This document shows, one piece after another, positions 25,866 through 33,534 of a stretch of 44,211 nucleotides of DNA (the first letter of the stretch is position 1; each line of letters opens with the position of its first letter). A program made the translations under genes and the position numbers. The notes below the pieces were generated by a model. It saw only the letters and a list, made by a program, of their open reading frames with translations. It searched no databases and was not told where the DNA came from. Source of the DNA: an uncultured Phocaeicola sp. GTDB lineage: Bacteria > Bacteroidota > Bacteroidia > Bacteroidales > Bacteroidaceae. The stretch covers positions 1-44,211 of the forward strand of contig CALUKX010000015.1 of the NCBI GenBank assembly GCA_944321335.1, in the 5' to 3' direction.

Positions 25866-26291
25866 ATGAAAGAATATAAATACAAAATCAACGGCAATCT
25901 CTACAAGGTAACCGTTGGCGATATAGAAGATAACAACGTACGTGTAGAAGTGAACGGCACTCCCTACACCGTGGAATTGGAAAAATCGACCACTCATAAG
26001 ATCAAGCCGGTGGTCCGTACCGCCGCTACCACTCCGGCCGCTCCTCCTGCAGTAAGCCGCCCGGCAATGACAGGCAGCAAGATGGGTGTAAAATCACCGC
26101 TTCCTGGTGTCATCCTCGACATCAAGGTCAATGTAGGCGATACAGTGAAACGCGGACAGACCCTGCTTATCCTCGAAGCCATGAAGATGGAAAACGACAT
26201 CAAAGCCGACCGCGACGGAAAAGTTACTGCCATCAACGTCAGCAAGGGAGAATCAATCTTGGAAGGTACAGACCTTATAATCATCGAATAA
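25866..26291 (+). CDS. mmdC: Biotin carboxyl carrier protein of methylmalonyl-CoA decarboxylase
   Basis: This 141-residue subunit carries the carboxyl group on biotin between MmdA and the membrane pump. The C-terminal biotinyl domain (about 72-141) has the motif EAMKMEND, with Lys107 biotinylated. It is preceded by an Ala/Pro/Thr-rich flexible linker (about 48-68) and an N-terminal interaction region. The frame opens at 25824 inside the preceding gene, but the ATG at 25866 (MKEYKYKINGN) is the natural start, 19 bp after the OadG-like stop. Confidence 0.94.
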   Translation: MKEYKYKINGNLYKVTVGDIEDNNVRVEVNGTPYTVELEKSTTHKIKPVVRTAATTPAAPPAVSRPAMTGSKMGVKSPLPGVILDIKVNVGDTVKRGQTLLILEAMKMENDIKADRDGKVTAINVSKGESILEGTDLIIIE

Positions 26292-26292
26292 T

Positions 26293-27453
26293 ATGGGAGA
26301 GTTTTTTAGTTTCTTGCAAAATAACCTGGCAGACTTCTGGAGCTATACCGGTTTCTACAATGCATCACCCGGCCACATCGCCATGCTGGTCATCGGTATT
26401 GTGTTCATCTATCTTGCCATCGCCAAGGAATTCGAGCCGATGCTGCTGATTCCGATCGGATTCGGTATCCTCATCGGTAACATTCCGTTCAATATGGAAG
26501 CCGGACTCAAGGTAGGTATCTACGAGGAAGGCTCAGTGCTCAACATCCTCTATCAGGGAGTAACTTCCGGATGGTATCCGCCGCTCATCTTCCTGGGCAT
26601 CGGTGCCATGACCGACTTCTCCGCACTGATTTCGAACCCGAAACTGATGCTGATCGGTGCAGCCGCACAGTTCGGTATCTTCGGAGCCTACATGATTGCC
26701 CTTGCATTGGGATTCGATCCGATGCAAGCTGCTGCTATCGGTATCATCGGTGGTGCCGACGGTCCGACCGCCATCTTCCTTTCTTCGAAGCTGGCACCGA
26801 ACCTCATGGGAGCCATCGCCGTATCGGCCTACTCCTACATGGCACTCGTTCCGGTAATCCAGCCGCCTATCATGCGACTTCTGACCACCAAGAAGGAACG
26901 TCTCATCCGTATGAAAGCACCTCGTGCCGTATCTCATACAGAAAAGGTTATCTTCCCGATTGTCGGATTGTTGCTTACCACCTTCCTGGTACCGTCCGGT
27001 CTGCCGTTGCTCGGTATGCTGTTTTTCGGTAACCTTCTGAAGGAAAGCGGTGTAACCCGTCGTCTGGCAGAAACCGCCCGTGGTCCGCTGATTGATACCA
27101 TCACCATTCTGCTTGGTGTAACGGTAGGTGCTTCCACCCAGGCATCCGAGTTCATCACTTGGGATTCCATCAAGATCTTCATCCTCGGTGCCTTGTCGTT
27201 CGTCATCGCTACCACTTCCGGTGTCATCTTTGTCAAGCTCTTCAACCTCGTATTGAAGAAAGAAGACAAGATCAACCCGCTTATCGGTAACTCCGGTGTA
27301 TCAGCAGTACCCGACTCAGCCCGCATCTCTCAGATTGTAGGTCTGGAATACGATCCGACCAACTACCTGCTCATGCATGCTATGGGTCCGAACGTAGCCG
27401 GTGTAATCGGTTCGGCCGTTGCAGCCGGTATCCTCCTCGGATTCCTGATCTAA
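26293..27453 (+). CDS. mmdB: Sodium ion-translocating decarboxylase beta subunit
   Basis: This 386-residue integral membrane protein decarboxylates carboxybiotin and couples it to export of Na+. It has about 10-11 hydrophobic segments and the family signature GIIGGADGPTAIFLSSKLAP (about residues 151-170) that lines the ion path, plus the C-terminal repeat of the same fold (AMGPNVAGVIGSAVAAG). It starts 1 bp after mmdC ends and finishes the operon. A perfect stem terminator follows at 27476. Oxaloacetate or glutaconyl-CoA decarboxylase subunits are close relatives; the epimerase nearby favours methylmalonyl-CoA. Confidence 0.95.
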   Translation: MGEFFSFLQNNLADFWSYTGFYNASPGHIAMLVIGIVFIYLAIAKEFEPMLLIPIGFGILIGNIPFNMEAGLKVGIYEEGSVLNILYQGVTSGWYPPLIFLGIGAMTDFSALISNPKLMLIGAAAQFGIFGAYMIALALGFDPMQAAAIGIIGGADGPTAIFLSSKLAPNLMGAIAVSAYSYMALVPVIQPPIMRLLTTKKERLIRMKAPRAVSHTEKVIFPIVGLLLTTFLVPSGLPLLGMLFFGNLLKESGVTRRLAETARGPLIDTITILLGVTVGASTQASEFITWDSIKIFILGALSFVIATTSGVIFVKLFNLVLKKEDKINPLIGNSGVSAVPDSARISQIVGLEYDPTNYLLMHAMGPNVAGVIGSAVAAGILLGFLI

Positions 27454-27475
27454 CCAACAAATATACCTAATATCT

Positions 27476-27530
27476 ATCCCTGAAAATGAGCCTGATAAGC
27501 CCAATAAATCAAGCTCTTTTCAGGGATTTT
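27476..27530 (+). terminator. Terminator of the methylmalonyl-CoA decarboxylase operon
   Basis: ATCCCTGAAAA (27476-27486) pairs with the TTTTCAGGGAT that ends at 27526, with further GAGC/GCTC pairing inside, followed by a short T-run. Confidence 0.82.
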
Positions 27531-27593
27531 TCTGCTTAAAAGCATATAATTTAATTGATATAAATCATGAAAAGCCGATAAAAAATCAAATTT

Positions 27594-27638
27594 TTGACAC
27601 AAAAATGTCAACAAGAATCAAAATAAGCAGTATATTTG
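27594..27638 (+). promoter_or_regulatory. Promoter with upstream operator-like dyad for the orphan domain gene
   Basis: TATATTTG at 27631-27638 is a consensus -7 box, 30 bp before the ATG at 27669. Upstream lies a perfect dyad TTGACA-N6-TGTCAA (27594-27611), centred about 30 bp before the box where a regulator could bind. No TTTG at the usual -33 distance was seen. Confidence 0.55.
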
Positions 27639-27668
27639 CAGTGACCAAACTAAAATAACTAAACAGAA

Positions 27669-27920
27669 ATGTTAGAAAACAAAACTATTAAGTACCATAT
27701 TCCTGAACAGGGATTGTACTTGTATGCAAGAATGAACGGTGACAAAACCGAAATGATTGTTTTGAACAGTACTGATAAAGAACAGGTTTTGCCGGCCGAA
27801 CATTACAATGTTTTGACAAAGGAAAACAAGGAAGGTAAAGAGATTGCTACTGGAAAGACTGTGAGCCTCACAGAAAACCTGATTCTTTCAGCACGCCAAT
27901 CAATGATTATCGAATTTTAA
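27669..27920 (+). CDS. Orphan domain resembling the C-terminus of GH13 cyclomaltodextrinases
   Basis: An 83-residue protein that resembles only the last beta-sandwich domain of GH13 enzymes such as neopullulanase or SusA-type amylases: a strand YLYARMNGDKTEMIVLNSTDKEQ, then NVLTKENKEGKEIATGKTVSL and the closing SARQSMIIEF. It lacks the catalytic barrel and any signal peptide. It is not an obvious pseudogene, because it has its own ATG, a consensus -7 box and a terminator. It may be a small starch- or glycogen-related binding protein, or a decayed remnant that is still expressed. The domain match is from memory of the family pattern. Confidence 0.8.
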   Translation: MLENKTIKYHIPEQGLYLYARMNGDKTEMIVLNSTDKEQVLPAEHYNVLTKENKEGKEIATGKTVSLTENLILSARQSMIIEF

Positions 27921-27955
27921 GAAAAAGGATAATATCCTTGTATAAGAACAACAGA

Positions 27956-27995
27956 AAAGAGGACTTACCCCGTTGAGGTTTGTCCTCTTTTTATT
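27956..27995 (+). terminator. Terminator after the orphan domain gene
   Basis: AAAAGAGGAC (27956-27965) pairs with GTCCTCTTTT (27983-27992) and is followed by more Ts. A small perfect dyad AAGGATAATATCCTT lies just upstream (27926-27940). Confidence 0.85.
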
Positions 27996-28157
27996 TTTTA
28001 CCCCACTCCGACGTTCCGGAATCCGGATAGCGTTCCGGCAGATTCCGTTTCTATTGCGGAAAATTCTTTCCACAGCGTACACAAGGTTGTTTTTTCAGGT
28101 AATCAGTTGGATTATACGATTATTTTACTATCTTTAACACATCGATTCAAACATACC

Positions 28158-28943
28158 ATGAAAACACAACTGAAAATATGGCTTCTGCTATCCATTACCC
28201 TAATTATGGTAAGCGTTTATGCACTCATCCCCGGCCAAATTTCGTTAGGCAGTTTTTCATTGGTAAAGGCCGACTACGAATCAGTCTGTAGTCCCCCCGA
28301 AGAAAGTCTTCCTCCAATCCTGTCAGACTCACTGGAACAAATGTCACAAACGGTCGCAGATACCTGTCGCACCGATACGGCCCGGCAACGTATCCTGTTT
28401 CTAGGCGATTCGATGGTAGAAGGCTTGTGCCGGCAGATGGGACGATATGCCGAAGAGAACGGGCATAAGCTGACCAGTATCGTATGGTACAGTTCCTCCA
28501 CCCAACTCTGGGCCGAAAGCGATACCCTGCAACATTTCCTGAAAACAGAAAATCCGTCGTTTGTCATGATTTGTCTGGGTGGCAACGAACTGTCTGTCCG
28601 TGACCTCGACCGAAGGAAAAAACATATCTACACCATTACCCGGAAATTAGGGGACCTGCCATACGTATGGATCGGACCGCCCAACTGGAAGAAAGACACC
28701 GGAATCAACAAACTGATAGAAGAACAGGTGGAATCGTCCCGTTTCTTCGACAGCCAGCATCTGGTTCTGGAACGAAGAAAAGACCGGATGCACCCTACCT
28801 ATGCCGCTGCCGCACAATGGATGGACTCGATTGCTGTCTGGATGAGTGGGTCTAAAACCCGGCATCCCATCCGGATGAATCATCCCGCCCCTTCAACCCA
28901 ACGAAAGAACAAACTGATAATATTGGCCCCACCAAACCTCTAA
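28158..28943 (+). CDS. Membrane-anchored SGNH/GDSL-type protein partnering an MBOAT
   Basis: A 261-residue protein with one N-terminal membrane helix (about residues 7-25) and an extracytoplasmic SGNH domain. The blocks are FLGDSMVEG (Ser85), GGNE (141-144) and DRMHPT (Asp209, His212), which together give a complete catalytic set. The start is the ATG at 28158, not the upstream in-frame codon at 28107. It lies 7 bp before an MBOAT gene, and such pairs (as in AlgX/AlgJ with AlgI, or DltD with DltB) O-acylate polysaccharides: the MBOAT delivers the acyl group across the membrane and the SGNH protein places it. A weak TATCTTTA box lies at 28129. Confidence 0.88.
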   Translation: MKTQLKIWLLLSITLIMVSVYALIPGQISLGSFSLVKADYESVCSPPEESLPPILSDSLEQMSQTVADTCRTDTARQRILFLGDSMVEGLCRQMGRYAEENGHKLTSIVWYSSSTQLWAESDTLQHFLKTENPSFVMICLGGNELSVRDLDRRKKHIYTITRKLGDLPYVWIGPPNWKKDTGINKLIEEQVESSRFFDSQHLVLERRKDRMHPTYAAAAQWMDSIAVWMSGSKTRHPIRMNHPAPSTQRKNKLIILAPPNL

Positions 28944-28950
28944 GAAACGT

Positions 28951-30432
28951 ATGGAAGTGTTACCGTTTTCTTCCCTGATCAATAAGCTGGTAGAATTTCT
29001 CACAGTCCCCAATGGCGGACTGATGTTCTGCTCCATCCCGTTCTGGGCCACATTCCTCGTGTTTTATCTGATCTATATCGGAATCACTTATCGCACACGG
29101 ACCGGAATGCTGATATACGTCGTTCTTTTCAGCCTCTTCTTTTTCTATAAGGCCAACGGATGGCTGATGCTCCTACTGCCCGCCACCGCTATCCTATCAT
29201 GGTATCTCACACGAATTATGGACGGGAAGGAAGGAAAGCAAAAGAAAGGATGGCTGCTCCTGCTGATACTCCTGAATCTCGGTCCGCTGGTCTATTTCAA
29301 ATACACCAATTTCCTTATCAACACATGGAACGAGATTTTCACGACCAACTTTTCGTTTCTGTCGCTGGTACTTCCTATCGGCATTTCCTTCTATACATTC
29401 CAGTCTATCAGTTATTCGATGGATATCTACCGAGGGAAATTCAATGGCAAGGTTACCCTCTTGGAATACCTCTTCTATCTCTCGTTCTTCCCGTTGCTGC
29501 TGGCCGGACCGATTACCCGTGCCGACACCCTGTTTCCACAGATCAGACAAAAGATACGTCCCGACAACCGACTGCTTTATACCGGCCTTTGGCTGATCCT
29601 TTCCGGTTTCATCAAGAAAGGGCTGATAGCCGATTACATCGCCCAATACAACAATTGGATATTCGAGAGCCCACTCACCTATTCGGGATTTGAAAACATG
29701 ATGGGAGCTGTAGGATACTCCATACAGATCTATTGCGACTTCTCGGGATACAGCGACTTCAGCATCGGGCTTGCGGCATTGTTGGGCATACGACTCAAAG
29801 ACAACTTCAACTTTCCGTACCAGGCTTGCAACCTGACCGACTTCTGGCACCGCTGGCACATATCCCTGTCGACCTGGTTCCGCGACTATCTGTATATCCC
29901 CCTCGGAGGAAACCGGAAAGGGGATGTACGGACATACCTGAACAGCTTCATCACGATGGTAGTAGCCGGATTGTGGCACGGCGCATCGTGGATGTTTGTC
30001 ATCTGGGGAGCGTTGCACGGAATCGGACTAGTGGTCCACAAATGGTGCAAACGGCACGGACTCGACCGGATACCCGATACACGACTGATTATTGTACTTT
30101 CCTGGACGGCAACATTCATCTATCTGACTATTACGTGGACATTCTTCCGTGCCGACAGTCTTGAAATATGCCGGCAGATATTTACACAAATAGGAACAGA
30201 TTTCGATATAGCCTACCTGATCCCTTTCATCAAGGCACGTCCGGTATGGTGCATCTTCGTTGTAGCGGCTTTACTGTTCCACGGCATCCGTGAACGGCAT
30301 TATCAACGGATAACCGACTGGTTTATCGGTTCTCATTGGGTTATCAAGCTGATATTGACTATCTTTGTCGTACAGTTGGTACTGCAGTTCCATCAGGAAA
30401 ACGTACAACCGTTCATCTATTATCAATTCTAA
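28951..30432 (+). CDS. MBOAT family O-acyltransferase (AlgI/DltB type)
   Basis: A 493-residue polytopic membrane protein with about 11-12 hydrophobic segments. MBOAT signatures are DFWHRWHISLSTWFRDYLYI (mid-protein), the LPIGISFYTFQSISYSMDIY motif earlier, and GLWHGASWMFVIWGALHG, which carries the presumed catalytic histidine. Relatives move acetyl or alanyl groups from a cytoplasmic donor to an extracytoplasmic acceptor. The donor and glycan are unknown here. It is sandwiched between an SGNH protein (7 bp upstream) and a CE2-like esterase (16 bp downstream), all on one strand. Confidence 0.95.
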   Translation: MEVLPFSSLINKLVEFLTVPNGGLMFCSIPFWATFLVFYLIYIGITYRTRTGMLIYVVLFSLFFFYKANGWLMLLLPATAILSWYLTRIMDGKEGKQKKGWLLLLILLNLGPLVYFKYTNFLINTWNEIFTTNFSFLSLVLPIGISFYTFQSISYSMDIYRGKFNGKVTLLEYLFYLSFFPLLLAGPITRADTLFPQIRQKIRPDNRLLYTGLWLILSGFIKKGLIADYIAQYNNWIFESPLTYSGFENMMGAVGYSIQIYCDFSGYSDFSIGLAALLGIRLKDNFNFPYQACNLTDFWHRWHISLSTWFRDYLYIPLGGNRKGDVRTYLNSFITMVVAGLWHGASWMFVIWGALHGIGLVVHKWCKRHGLDRIPDTRLIIVLSWTATFIYLTITWTFFRADSLEICRQIFTQIGTDFDIAYLIPFIKARPVWCIFVVAALLFHGIRERHYQRITDWFIGSHWVIKLILTIFVVQLVLQFHQENVQPFIYYQF

Positions 30433-30448
30433 CCGAAGCATACACGAT

Positions 30449-31534
30449 ATGAAAAACAGAAGATACCTGACTATTCTGGCAGCCTTACTTTGTATAACAT
30501 CGATGACCGCCCAATCCTATCAGTTTATCAAGGCCGACGACCCGAATTTCTCCTATGTAGGCCGCATCAGCTTTGCCGATCCGCAAGCACCTACGTTCAC
30601 CTATCCCGGAGTACAGATACATACCGTATTCGACGGCACTTCCGCCCGGATGGTCACCAAACTCAACAGCGGATATTTCATGGTGGAACTCGACAATCAG
30701 GAACCTTATAAGATACACTCCAGCGAAGAAGATTCGGTTGTGGTGATTGCCGAAGGTCTGAAAGACCGGGAACATCGGCTTACTCTGACCTATATCAACG
30801 AAGGCATGTTTCTACGTCCCGTATTCTACGGATTGATGCTTGATAAGGGAAAAGGATTGGTACGGCGGCCCGAACTGCCTCAACGGAAGATTGAATTTAT
30901 CGGGAACTCGATTACCTGCGGATATGGAATCGAGGGGGACGGGACGGAAAAGAAATTTTTGTACGAAACGGAAAACCAATATTACACCTATGCGGCCTTG
31001 ACAGCCAGGGAACTCCAAGCACAATGCCTGGTTGTAGCCCGTTCGGGTATCGGTATCTACCGTAACTGCAACGGACGCCGACGTGGGGATGCCAAGAACA
31101 TGCAGGCACTTTATCCTTATACACTCTTCGGGACTGAAGGAGAATTGTGGGACTTCAAACGCTACACTCCCGACCTGGTCTGCGTAAATCTGGGAACGAA
31201 CGATAGCACCCTTCCGGGGTATGAGGTAACCCTGCTGACATCGGCCTACAAAAGATTTCTGAAAACCTTGAGGCAGAAATACCCGAAAGCCACCATCGTA
31301 CTGCTTACCGGACCGATTGTAAAAAGAAAACGCCTGACAGATATCCGCCAGGCACAACAAGAAGCGATCCGTGACGCCAAGGCCAGAGGCGACCACAAGA
31401 TATACACGTTCGAATTTACCCCCGACGACGGTTCGTTGGGATACGGAACCCACCGTCATCCGTCATTGGAGCGCAACAAGGTCATGGCCGAAGAGCTGAC
31501 AGCCTACCTGCGCAAGCTCATGAACTGGAACTGA
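30449..31534 (+). CDS. Secreted CE2-like SGNH acetylesterase
   Basis: The frame is open from 30365 inside the MBOAT gene, but the ATG at 30449 (MKNRRYLTIL) gives a proper signal peptide (about residues 1-22, ending MTAQ) and 361 residues. An N-terminal jelly-roll-like region (about 25-140) precedes an SGNH domain with GNSITCGYG (Ser154), GTND (249-252) and the terminal THRHPS (His337). This two-domain layout and these motifs match carbohydrate esterase family 2, which removes acetyl groups from xylan or mannan. It is last in the cassette with the SGNH protein and MBOAT. Confidence 0.9.
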   Translation: MKNRRYLTILAALLCITSMTAQSYQFIKADDPNFSYVGRISFADPQAPTFTYPGVQIHTVFDGTSARMVTKLNSGYFMVELDNQEPYKIHSSEEDSVVVIAEGLKDREHRLTLTYINEGMFLRPVFYGLMLDKGKGLVRRPELPQRKIEFIGNSITCGYGIEGDGTEKKFLYETENQYYTYAALTARELQAQCLVVARSGIGIYRNCNGRRRGDAKNMQALYPYTLFGTEGELWDFKRYTPDLVCVNLGTNDSTLPGYEVTLLTSAYKRFLKTLRQKYPKATIVLLTGPIVKRKRLTDIRQAQQEAIRDAKARGDHKIYTFEFTPDDGSLGYGTHRHPSLERNKVMAEELTAYLRKLMNWN

Positions 31535-31550
31535 TCCGATAGCGTAATCT

Positions 31551-32141
31551 TCATTTGTCGTCGGTATTCCGCATGCTGAATTCGCATCCGCAATACTGCT
31601 GATTATAGAAATCATATTCCTTGATGATGGCGATGCGGCGTTCGCTCAAACCACCTTTCCGCCAGTTCTGCTCCCACCACACCACATCGGCATAAGGCTC
31701 TACCGCATAATGTCCTGCCTCATTTATCTGGTCCAGACTTTTCCAACGCGAAGATGCCAAAGTAGTAGTGATGACCGGAAAGCCGTGTTCGTGTGCATAG
31801 CGGGCCGTATCGCGCAGACGCATCTTGAAACACTGCAGGCAACGGCCGCCACGTTCCGGCTCCCCTTCCAGTCCCCTGACCGTACAACGCCACTGTTCAT
31901 GGTCGTAATCGGCATCAATGATATCTAGTCCCAACGACTGTGCATAACGTGTACACTCATCCTTGCGGATGTTGTACTCTTCCAACGGATAGATATTCGG
32001 GTTGCAATAATAGATGGTAGGACGAATCCCGTGCTGCATCAGACATTCGATGATGGCCGATGAACACGGTGCACAACAGGTATGGAGCAACACCTTGTCG
32101 GCTCCACCCGGCACTACCAGTTCAAACTTCTTTTTCTTCAT
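31551..32141 (-). CDS. queH: Epoxyqueuosine reductase QueH
   Basis: QueH performs the last step of queuosine synthesis, reducing epoxyqueuosine to queuosine in tRNA. It is the non-homologous alternative to QueG. The 196-residue protein has the DUF208 pattern: LLHTCCAPCSSAIIE (about residues 18-32), NIYPLEEYNIRKDE, GRCLQCFKMRL (about 96-106) and QQYCGCEFS near the end, with cysteines for an Fe-S cluster and a second metal. It converges on the CE2-like gene with a 16-bp gap. Confidence 0.95.
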   Translation of the reverse strand: MKKKKFELVVPGGADKVLLHTCCAPCSSAIIECLMQHGIRPTIYYCNPNIYPLEEYNIRKDECTRYAQSLGLDIIDADYDHEQWRCTVRGLEGEPERGGRCLQCFKMRLRDTARYAHEHGFPVITTTLASSRWKSLDQINEAGHYAVEPYADVVWWEQNWRKGGLSERRIAIIKEYDFYNQQYCGCEFSMRNTDDK

Positions 32142-32193
32142 ATTCTTATATGGCGGCTTACCGCATCTGTTACAAAGGTAACGCTTTCCTCAC

Positions 32194-32239
32194 AAAAAAA
32201 GCCCCTTGTATCCGGAGAAAAAACCCGGAAGCAAGGAGC
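32194..32239 (-). terminator. Minus-strand terminator upstream of queH
   Basis: GCTCCTTG and CAAGGGGC arms with an inner CCGG/CCGG pairing (32201-32239, read on the minus strand) are followed by seven Ts (32200-32194). It ends transcripts from the genes to the right. The 187 bp from 32240 to 32426 hold nothing else that I can see. Confidence 0.8.
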
Positions 32240-32426
32240 CGGACACTTTTACAGATTTTCAATTAAACTATGAACAAATTATTGAAATGTTTTTCTTAAA
32301 CTAATCTTTCCCGTTTCCGGACGATATCCCAAAGAATTCCATCAAACGGAATCTTCGGGCATCGTACTATATATATTATACCTATTGCTTTCTGTTTACT
32401 TAATTGAAATCCGAAAAGGATATCGT

Positions 32427-32939
32427 TTATTTCCGTTCGAGCAACGTCATAAGCGACTGTGCTTCGTCGTTCTTCAAATCACACACCTCCGAAATGGGCT
32501 TGTCGAGATACGATGAATACTGGAACAGCTGGAAAGCCACGAACTTACGGTCTTTCGAATACAGATAATCCAGACGTACCGGACTCTTTTCCTCCACCAG
32601 ATTGATATTGGAAACATCGACAAACTTTTTCAAATCGGATTTAAGGTTGAAGAAATCGCCCGGCTTGTATGAAACCGAACTCTTGAGAACCTCACTCGAT
32701 GTAGGTCTATATACAAAGTGGGTGCCTCGGAAGGTAATGAAAAATAATGCGGCACCCACTAACCCTACTCCCACACAGATGCGTAACATATCCATGTTTG
32801 AACCTGCATCCTGCGGTGATATCATAAATACGCCAAAACCGGCAATCAGCAAAATGACAGCTAAGGCTATACTACGAATATTAGTACGTTTTATAATATC
32901 TTGATGTAAAAATGTATGTAATGTATTAGTTGTTTCCAT
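32427..32939 (-). CDS. Two-helix membrane protein of unknown function
   Basis: A 170-residue protein that I do not recognise. A short cytoplasmic N-terminus is followed by two transmembrane helices (about residues 22-41 and 51-69) and a soluble C-terminal domain (about 75-170) with the acidic/aromatic strand FVAFQLFQYSSYLDKPISEV. There are no catalytic motifs. It lies 94 bp after another small gene on the same strand and before a clear terminator, so the two may form an operon. Confidence 0.82.
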   Translation of the reverse strand: METTNTLHTFLHQDIIKRTNIRSIALAVILLIAGFGVFMISPQDAGSNMDMLRICVGVGLVGAALFFITFRGTHFVYRPTSSEVLKSSVSYKPGDFFNLKSDLKKFVDVSNINLVEEKSPVRLDYLYSKDRKFVAFQLFQYSSYLDKPISEVCDLKNDEAQSLMTLLERK

Positions 32940-33033
32940 GTTTCGTTGAATTTATAAATTAATAGATAAATTTGATTGGAGCCGACCGGACACAGTCTGC
33001 CCACTGAACACATTAATAATATAAATCCAACTG

Positions 33034-33450
33034 CTAAATCAAAAGATGGCGGATGGCATAGACGTAGAGCGATTGTTCCCCGGTACGTCCGATGCTGTAA
33101 CACAACTGATTGGAAGACTCACCGACTGCAGTCTGATGCTGAATGTAGCGTATCAGTTCCTTAGCCTGCATCTTGCTCGCATAATGAGCCTGCTGCTGAA
33201 TGCCTCGCACCACCAGACGGGATGTAGCATTGAACTGATTGAGAGGAGATTGAAAAGCGTCATCACAACAAACCGAATAGTCGAATGCCTTTGCAAACTC
33301 CTTGAACAAATGTTCCTTACTGTTTCGGTCGTCATTCTTAACAGTTGCTTCCGATGCGGCCATAGCATTGATCTGCTGCTCCAATTGCGGACCAGTATAG
33401 ACCTTCAGACCGATGACGGCCAGCACTACTATGAACCAGAATCTTTTCAT
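33034..33450 (-). CDS. Small exported or membrane-anchored protein of unknown function
   Basis: A 138-residue protein with an N-terminal hydrophobic segment (about residues 3-20) that is a signal peptide or anchor, then a mostly helical region with two adjacent cysteines (SVCCDD, about residues 59-64) and a third near residue 117. I do not recognise it. An overlapping plus-strand frame of similar length exists (33046-33495), but the minus-strand choice is favoured by the signal sequence and by a consensus promoter at 33517-33487. Confidence 0.75.
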   Translation of the reverse strand: MKRFWFIVVLAVIGLKVYTGPQLEQQINAMAASEATVKNDDRNSKEHLFKEFAKAFDYSVCCDDAFQSPLNQFNATSRLVVRGIQQQAHYASKMQAKELIRYIQHQTAVGESSNQLCYSIGRTGEQSLYVYAIRHLLI

Positions 33451-33486
33451 TTATCCAACTGTTTAATAACCTTTATGTCTCAACCG

Positions 33487-33517
33487 CAAAAATAGGAAAC
33501 TCATTTTTAATTACAAA
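33487..33517 (-). promoter_or_regulatory. Promoter for the gene at 33450
   Basis: On the minus strand TTTG (33517-33514) and TATTTTTG (33494-33487) are separated by 19 bp, a full Bacteroidales -33/-7 promoter, 36 bp before the ATG. Confidence 0.65.
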
Positions 33518-33534
33518 CAAAAAAATCTTAAAAA

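Noticed and set aside
33046-33495. A 149-codon plus-strand frame opposite the small gene at 33034-33450
   Set aside because: The minus-strand frame has a signal-like N-terminus and a full -33/-7 promoter. The plus-strand frame has neither.
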